Origin: Anthopleura xanthogrammica
Taxonomy: Eukaryota; Cnidaria; Anthozoa; Actiniaria; Actiniidae
Assembly: GCA_964019055.1 (NCBI GenBank)
Contig: OZ025221.1
Coordinates: forward strand, 8,152,468-8,216,467
Length of the DNA stretch: 64,000 bases
Reading direction: 5' to 3'
Shown: positions 1-9,200 of the stretch, in pieces
Numbering within the stretch: position 1 is the first letter of the stretch
How the letters are laid out: the number at the start of each line of letters is the position of its first letter
The notes under the pieces: model-generated
Told to the model about the DNA's origin: nothing
The model's input: only the letters and a program-made list of their open reading frames with translations
Databases searched by the model: none
Made by a program: the position numbers and the translations under genes

Positions 1-165
1 TTTTCTTTTCTTTTCTTTTCTTTTCTTTTCTTTTCTTTTCTTTTCTTTTCTTTTCTTTTCTTTTCTTTTCTTTTCTTTTCTTTTCTTTTCTTTTCTTTTC
101 TTTTCTTTTCTTTTCCTTTCTTTTCTTTTCTTTCCTTTTTTCTTCTTTCTTTCTTTCCTTATTGG
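1..165. repeat. (TTTTC)n microsatellite and T-rich tail
   Basis: Uninterrupted TTTTC pentamers run from base 1 to about 113, then decay into TTTCC/TTCTT variants until about 165. It lies downstream (minus sense) of the last visible exon of the receptor-like gene, so it is probably intronic. It may be longer than shown because the window cuts it. Confidence 0.95.
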
Positions 166-227
166 TTTTTGTTTGATTTTCTTCTTGAGTTGTTTTGTGA
201 GTGGTAGTGGTGTTTTTTTTAACTCAC

Positions 228-290
228 CATTATCAACGGTTGCATTTTGAACAGGACTGTTGTAAACGCTAATTAGCTGATTCTTGGATG
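228..290 (-). CDS. Receptor-like gene, exon 16: cytoplasmic tyrosine-motif cassette B
   Basis: This phase 1-1 micro-exon of 63 bases encodes about 21 residues including SVYNSPVQNATVDN. It matches exon 15 in the VYxxPVQNA core and in the VDNG end at the donor. The gene continues left of the window, so more cassettes or the stop codon are not visible. Confidence 0.75.
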
Positions 291-3200
291 CTGAGAAAAA
301 AAGCGTATGCCAATGAAAACCTCATGAATAGGACTAATGTAAATAATAAATAAAAAATAATATCAACATTTTATCATTGAATAGGATGTTTTTGGATCTT
401 TTTTGTCTTATTTATTTATTGATTGATTGATTTATTTTTGACTCTTTACTCACCATTGTCAACTGCATTTTGAACAGGATCGCTGTAAACGCTTCCTCGG
501 TTGTTGGCTGCTGAAAATACATGAGTATGAAAACCTCATCTTTATCAACATTGTAGAACAGGATGAGCTAGAATTTTGTTTTTTTTTTGGATTCTGTTAT
601 TTTGACTCACCATTGTGAACGCGGGCTTTATTTTTACGAGTTCGACGTAAAACCACAATAATTAACAGGAAAAATATCAGACCACCTACGGATCCCCCGA
701 CGATAGCAGCCAGGTTTTTTGTGTCTCCGGGATTTGTATTTACATTAGAATCTGAGGAAATCAATAAAAAGTTCTTAAAGTAGATATTCAAGCTGTTATT
801 TCTAGAGAGAGAGGAAGAGAGTGGAAGTGAGGGGAGAGGGAGGGAAAGAGATTCCTGAAAATTTTCCTAAATTTCCACTTTGATACAAAGCGCTTCCTGA
901 CATGATCCTCGTCTCTCGACTACCCCCCCCCCCCCCCCCCCCACACACACCCTTTTCCATGCCCTTTACCCAGTTCTCCCAATCCTCACACTCTCACCTA
1001 ATTAAGTTCACCTTCCAGGCAATTACAATTATTGTTTGACAATTACGCAATCATACAACTGAATAATAACTTCCCTCATGTTTTCTAAAGTGATGACATA
1101 ACGCTCAACAATTCAGTTCAATGGGCTTCACAATCATAACACCATTACTATTCATCATAGACTTGAAGCTGGGAATTTTGTCGTTTCGAGATGTCATTTC
1201 CTGCATGTCTCGTGCAGAATGTTCATCAGCTGAATCACAAGTTTTCAATAGAATTCTTTTCGGCTGACAGCACATTATATAATGGTCAGTGTTTGACCAC
1301 CATTTGGAGCAGATAATGAATTCAAAGGCTTATCAGCTGAGCAGTCTAGAAGGTTTTGAAATTACTCTCATAGTGCCTTCATTTTAGAGCAAGTTTGGTA
1401 AATCTTCGAATCCTTAGCAAGGTAAGTTGTATAGCTAAGTGTTATGCCTACATACGAAGTAAAAACTGGCGCCTATGAAGGAATCCTTTTGGCAACATGC
1501 TTTGAAGTCGAAATAAATTTATCAAATGCTCAGCATTGTATATGAAACCCTATCTAAATGCGAAAGAAAAGATACCGTAACAAATAATGCTGATGATATT
1601 TATTTAATTCTCGGTCAAATTTCTTATATTTCATTTCCCTCGACCGAAAAGCGAGCAGTTATAGAAAGGTAAGGTTATGAATCGACTGTAGGGGAGGGGG
1701 TTGGGATGACTAAATGTTATCGTTGCTAGGTGATGAGTGAGATTCTCTCGTTTTTCCAACTACTTTTATGATATTAGGTGTTTTTGTTAGACAGAGGCGG
1801 CGGACGACCCGGCGGAGGGGGGGGGGGGGGGGGGGGCGAGGCAATGGTGCTAGAGCCCCCATTTTAAATTTAATAAGAGGCTGACCCCCCCCCCCCAACT
1901 TTTTTAGGCAAAGTTTTATTTCCACAACTGTTGCGGCGATTTTGCTCACTTTTCGTATTTGCTTCTGCGATTTTAGCGTTCTCGATACATCACACTAATC
2001 ATATAAGACATGTTCACCATTCAACTATTCACTAGCTTCATATAGAATCAATACTGAAAATCGGAATTAGGGTATATAAGTACTTTTATTCATACTTACA
2101 CTGTAGAATGCAGCTCGTAACGTTGATGATTTTCATGACTGACGCGCTGTCTCCATTCGATTTTTCTACAGATGTTGCAACCACCTTCAAGACGAAAGGT
2201 TCAAAGGCTCCCTCGTACCGAGCAGCCAATCCGGTAAGAGAATCGATGTCTAAGTAGTGCGTCCCATTCACTAGTTTTCCTTGACGGCTGAGCTCGTATT
2301 CATTAGGTAACCCTGACAACGCTATTGTCAGTTTCTCTGAGCCATCATTATCATTGAGCCAGGCTTTTATGGTGAGCGGTATTAGTCCGGTCAAATTAGC
2401 GCACGCGTCTTCGGTAATGAGGGTTGGTGCGTCGGCTTTAGCTTTTACAATGATGGTGAATGAAGAATTTGTTTGTTTCTGCTCGGGTCCTCGTGCTGCT
2501 TTTACTACGATATACAATTTAAAATTCCCTGAGAAATTTCTCGCTGGGATCACGAACAAGTCACCAAATTGTTGCTTCAGTAATGTTACTTGATCTTTAC
2601 TGCGCATGCCTCGACTAAATGCAAATGAATCAGGCACACCATATATAGTAATGGATAAAGTTATGTCATCTGTTCTGTTGATACCAACCATACGAGCAGA
2701 CAAGAACAATGGAATGGGTGTGTCTTCTATACCACCGCTGGATGAGGCTTCAAGGACCGGAGGCTCAAGAGGGTCACCTGATACCAAATGACATAATTCC
2801 TTTAAATATCTCGACTAATAAAAATACATAAACCTCAATTTGAGCTCATATATAGTCCAAAATTGCGGTTTTTTAGCTTTCGAACAAATTCAAGTTAACA
2901 AATTAAACAAAGCATTTTGTCACTCTTCATACGTGGGTCTGTATAAAAACAGCCTAAAGCCCCGCAATCAAGTCTGAATTTGAAAGATATCTGAAAGATA
3001 TCAAGCGTGGCCTATTCTTATTGGTGTCCGTATTCATGACCTCAAATGAAATATATCGTAGTTTATTTTATTTTATTTTATTAGCTTCGCCAAATAACTA
3101 CTTATGTACAAAAAAAACAAACAACAAGAACAATGTAAGGCAGGGTAACCGCAACAACCGTGGTAGGCCAATTACTGCGGGCCCGTACTATCACTAATAA

Positions 3201-6200
3201 AACATATACCGAAACTATAAAATCAGTAGCAGCAGGTTAAGGGCAGTGTAAGGCTACGCGAGGTATTGCACTTTCAATTTCGCTCTCACGCCTTATCTCA
3301 GCATGTATGTTTTTTCAGTTTCAGTCGTTATAATTTCATCATGACCAAAAAAAATTTCTGCAGTTTGGCTGCTCTATTTCAGCAAAATTTGTATTTTCAC
3401 ATTGCAAGTATTTAAAAATTCCTGATTGGATGGAAAACAAAAGACTTTTGCTCATCCAATCAGCGCGCGCCACAGGATTCCCATAAATGTTTATGAGAAA
3501 TTCAGCTGTCCGCCATCTTTGTTTGGTTGGTTGGAAAATCGTCGCTTGGTTGGAAAATAGTCGCTTTTCATAAATTCAAAGTGTTTAGGAAAAAGAAACC
3601 ACTGTACACTTCAGTGAAAACATCTAAAGAATCAATTTGAGGACTTCCTGGACCAACAAAAATGGTTTATGAGACGAAAAAGACATTCAAAATACTACAA
3701 ATTGCTCATGCCAAAATTATCCAGAAGGCAAGTTCTAGCTGATGAGAACTCAAGGAACTCATGTGTAGACAAAACTGATAGATTTCTGGACCTCTACCAT
3801 TTGATGAATGGAAAGATAATTGTTTGTTTGGAGATTGTACTGTTTTTCAACTGATTACACGAGCCGGTAAGCTTATATTTTTCAGTAAGTGTTCCTTAGG
3901 TTATGAAGCTGATCTTTATTATGATCTTTTTTTATCATGGTTTGTAAGGGATATTGTGCATAAATACCACTCATGATATTTCAAAATTGTTTGTAATTTA
4001 ACTCGCCAAGGACGGCTAGTGAAATTACAAACAATTTTGAAATATAACTCGTGGTATTTATGCCAAATATCAGTACAAACTATGCTATAACCTACAGTAT
4101 ACAAATCCATATTATAACAAAAATATTGGCATACATACAGGCAAATACTTTGTACTAATTTGCATGAAAAATTTAACCCTCTGTTTTCGCATATGAAATG
4201 CTCTCTTATAAAAGCCATGTTTGTTAGTTTTCCTAATTTGTGTCTTGACAAAAGGCTTAATGAAATCACTCACCTACTCTCCATTTGTACGTCAAAACTT
4301 GGGCCTGGTTTCCCACATCGTCACGTGCCTTGAGCCGAAAGACGTACACAACATCTCTAGTAAGATTGGGAGCGATGAACCCAGATCCGTTGCAAGGCGA
4401 GTACGTTGGATTGGCGCCAACTTGAGTGACTGAACATTCATAATAACATGTGCTGTCTCTTCGACAGCTGAATTGGAATGTACTTGATGTTTGATTGGAA
4501 ACGGCTCGAGGTTTTGTGGTGAGGTATGGCTCTGGTGGTGTTAAATCTGTGGAAACAGACAGATCACATGTCAATTTCTTTATATTTCATAACATATAAT
4601 CAAGGTTCTATTGCACATATTTCAGTCTCATATTTAACATTTTTTTCCTAACTCGTGCAAAAGCTTCCTGATTGGGAACTGGGGACGAACTGTACCAGAG
4701 GCCTGGGACTCCTAAATCAAAACGCGTTACAATTTTTCAGCTGAAAATACCGACTTTGATCCGCTGACATCTAGGGAAAAAATACGAAATAATTCAATGA
4801 AATCATTTCAAAACAACTACCCACCAACATTCCATGAGTGAAAGACAGGCCGTGCAATGTTACCAGCAGTATCAGTAGCTGTGATAGAAATTCTGTAGTC
4901 TCCTTCAGTCAATCCTGAACCTACCCACGATGCATTACAAGCGAATACAGACGTTTTTGCCGGGCCAGTGACAGTACACAGAGAGGTAGCCGGTTCGTCT
5001 ATACGCCATGTGATTGTTGTAGCATTCCTGGTTACTGAAGGGGCCGATGTGAATGTTACCACTGGAGGCGTGACATCTCCTGTAACGTTCATGGATTGAC
5101 AGGTTAATAAGGCCCTGTACGTTTAACACCTTCGATACCGGCTAGAAAAATGACGAAATATATTAACTGATCAAAGATGTGGCTCCCCATCAGCTCGAAA
5201 ACAGTACATGACCTTATTATCCAAAAACACATGCAGCTTCACTAGTCCAATAGTCCCCTTCACAGTTCCCTGCGCCATCTTGAAAGGTAGCCATGCCTTT
5301 ACTTTGAAATAATAATAATAACAATATTTAATCAGGAAACTCTATCACTACAGTGGTTTTCATAGAGGTCCTAATTATGATTATGAAACGAGATAATTAT
5401 GAAACGAGACAAACGATGAGCTTGCAATGATAGAGACATGTAAATAATTGGCCAAGGTGTTAAAAAGGTCTCTATATATCATTGCAAGGTCACGTTATGT
5501 CTCGATGCAAAGGCACGGCTACCTTTCAAGATGGCGCATGGAACTGTGAAGGGGACTATTTTACTAACTTATGCATTACTTACTGATTTTAAACCTCCAG
5601 AAATAAGGGTCTCTCATTGGTAGCGATTCTAGACCACAAAACTTAGCTCCTCGTACGATACCTAGGAAAAATCAAAGAAAAGAATGATGCATCCTATAAA
5701 CTTTCCATTGAACATGATTGCTGACTAATAAATGTGATGGGATCACGGTTAAGGGTGAAAAGTGTAAAAGATTAGATATTACGAGGACCAAATTAGCATG
5801 ACAGAACAAATCACAATAGCTGAAACAACATTTGGGATGATCAAAGCCAGGGCACGGTCAACTCATAGTAGATTGACATGGAATTTAGCATGTCAAGTTT
5901 TTTGTGGAGGGAGGAAAATATATCGGAGAACTCAGCCGAGAGAAAAATCCTCGATTCAAGGGAGAGACATGGATAACAAACTCTACTCACATGTGATGCC
6001 ACACCCAGCTATTTTAATCCAGCATTTTTAAATTAAACATTTACCTGGATCAAGAACCATGTAGTACGTAGTTTTCTCGATGAATCTGAATGACGGTCTC
6101 AACTCAAGTGTTCGACCCAGTGAGCCTGCCGGATAAGTGACGTTATGGGAGATTGAAACATCAACAGTGTAGACCTCGGTGCATGCCGACCTAAAAATCC

Positions 6201-9200
6201 TGATGTAGCAGCTTCTTGTAGGACGAACAAACTACAAAGGAAAAAGGTTAATATTTTTTTTTAATATTAACAACATTTCCCTCTTACCAGATTTTTAAAA
6301 ATGCAACAGATCGTACTATGATGCCACACGATGAAGCACATGCGTATAGTATTACTTAGATACTGTGTGGGTTTTTTGCCATTGAACACTCAGCTACGCC
6401 TCGTGAGTACATAAACATTTTTACCAACTTTTGACGTCATATCCTGGTAAATAAGAGGACATAATACTCTAAACCATCGGAAATTTGTTAATGTTACAGA
6501 ATAGCGCCCCTAGAGAAATATTGGCATCAAATTTATTATCACAGGCTAGCCAGACTTTGAAGACAACACCAGCCAATGTTAGGTCCGTCAACAAGAATGC
6601 GTTTTTCTTTGAAAACGCATACATTTCGAAGCGTTTTGGCCATACGTCCAGATTAACGAACGAAAACACTCAATACATTAAAATTTGAAAATGCTCTCCA
6701 GAATGGAGACACTGAGAAAACGAAGGTTTTGAAAAAGCTGACTTCATTCACAACAGCACGTCTATTTTTTGCATGCGCAGATGATGATAGTGCACCATTT
6801 CCGATCATATCTGCGTTTTTGATCGTTTTAGTGTGGATGCAGGACGAATACCCTATGAAACCGCTGGTATTGACGCGCCACTTTTGTTTTTTTTCTTCGG
6901 TGAAACGAAAACGGAGCGTTTGGAAAACGCATTAGTGTGGGCGTCACCTACGATAATTTTTAGCGATCCTTGCTGACAAAAGCGTGCCTCTCTCGAAATT
7001 ACGAACAAGTACCCCCGCTGTAAAACGATTTTCTTTCAAGGACTTACCTCCTTGTCAAAGTTTACGATCCATCTTTGATTATTTGGGTAAATCAGACCAG
7101 TTGGAAAGTGGGAACCATTGACCATATATGGAGGTGCAACTAGAATATATAAACAACATATATAGTGAAAAATATATTAAAAGCATGATTGATGATATGG
7201 CGTTGAACATTTACCTCCAGCCAAGAGTGTGACACATCTCTGGTTGGATGATAATCTGAAAACAAAGAAGGATTTCAAGGTTTTGTGAAACCGGGTTTTA
7301 AAAGAGAACCATAGTTTTTCTTTCGATTCATTGACTCATGCATCTTTTCCTGGTCTTTTTCCATTTTTCGTTCTCTACTTTGCTCACATTTTCATTGTCT
7401 TTATTTCCCTTCCATTTTTACTTCCTTATTTGGTTACTTACCCATTGGCATCAATAGCAGTGTAGCAGAATATGACTGGGTCAACTTGTGATCGACTTGG
7501 AGTCCATGTAACGTTCACGTACCATTCATTTGCAGAGTACTGAGCCAAAGGAGACTTGGTGAGTCCGGAGGGACTGACCGTCTTGATTTCGGTAATTCTA
7601 TTCATGTTTAGATATATCAGATAAAGTGGATTCTTTAAATATGGGGAAGAATTGGTAATGTGCGTTGCTAATGCGTCGCCGCTGTGAACATATAGGTGCG
7701 ATTACTGGACGCGCCATATGTGAGCAGAGTTATTGGTTGATGTCGCTTGTGCTTCGAGAGTTTTTCTCCGGGATCTCCCATTTTCCTTCCGGCCTACTTA
7801 AAAATTAAGTTCTAAATTCCAATTCGATCTTTGGACTTTAACCAGTTAATTGGAGCTCAGCTCCATCGTGATGCAACAACCAAATGATTGATTGGGAATG
7901 ATTGCAAACAACGTTATATAACCCTTGCAGCACGTCGGAATGCAGCTCAATTTGGTTCCAATTCTCAGGAGATTGAAATTCTTTTGTTTTTTCCTCCAAA
8001 TTGAGCTGCTTTGACGTCACGTGAAAGGGGTCTGTACATATACCTGTTTCTTGTCCCTTGGCTTTTGGCAATGATGCGTTCATTCAATGTTGAGCCATGA
8101 GGAACACCAATGCACAATCCATCTTTTCTTGTTTCTCCACTAAATTCTGGTTTACTAGTGCATTCTGCGCTAGATGTGAACACTTGGACTAAGAATTGAA
8201 TAGGGATGCTGCTAAGAGCAACACTTGATAGACGATCTGTGAAATCTTCGACCATGATAGCGACAGCGTACCAACCAGTCCTTCTGGTGGCCAAATAATT
8301 TATTTGACATTTTCGCTGAATAAAATACAAGTATTTCCCGTTACGTCTTCTGAAAGCTCACATTAGATGTTTCATATAAATATTTTCGTACTGTATTTAA
8401 TAAATGCGGTTGACCTGTGTCTCGTTGGTCTAAAGTGCGCATGCACGAATAACTGACACAATAAGGAACATGCTTCAGCACCAGAGAATCTAGAACGGAG
8501 ACGTGACACCCAAATTTTAAGAATTAACAGCATTAGCATTTTAATGAGAAGAAGGTCTGTAAATGGAGCCATTTCTCTTTCTCTATATACATAAACGACA
8601 AGTGTAAAATTGTTCAATATCCTTTATTCGCGAGGGAGCACCAGATCTTTTCCACTGATTCAGTGGTCTTTGCATTGTCGTAAGAACTGGAAAAGATGCT
8701 GAGTAAGGAAAAATGTCTTTGTTTTATTTACAAAACTGATTCGTACCTCGTCTAGGATGGCTCCAGGGAAGGTCCTACAAACACCGGCGCATTCATGTTT
8801 ACTTGATTCAGCCCATCGACATCGTATGTTATCCTTATCTGCATCAATGACTGTGCAACAAACAGATAATTATAGAGAAAAAGAACCCAAATTTGTATAG
8901 TCTGTCATGCTAGCTGCTATACATACCAGACTTACCTGGTATGACTATGTTATGGTTGCATCCATATTGCAGTCTGACGATCGGTGACATTGCTGCAGTT
9001 GGCGATGTGTTTATGAGCCCAGTGTCTTTTCGTTTCGTAAGATTGATGTACAATCTCACCTCCCAGTTTCTATCCCTTCCAGTAACCAGGGGGATCCAAT
9101 CTCCACCGGTAAAACTAGAGGGATGTAAGGATTTTGATTTAGGGATTTTGATGTGCGATTAGGTGATTATAATTACCCATCTTGAGAAATCTACAAGATT

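Noticed and set aside
8372..8617. 81-residue minus-strand frame between exons 4 and 5 of the receptor-like gene
   Set aside because: It lies in an intron whose flanking exons join in phase without it; no domain or splice sites support it.
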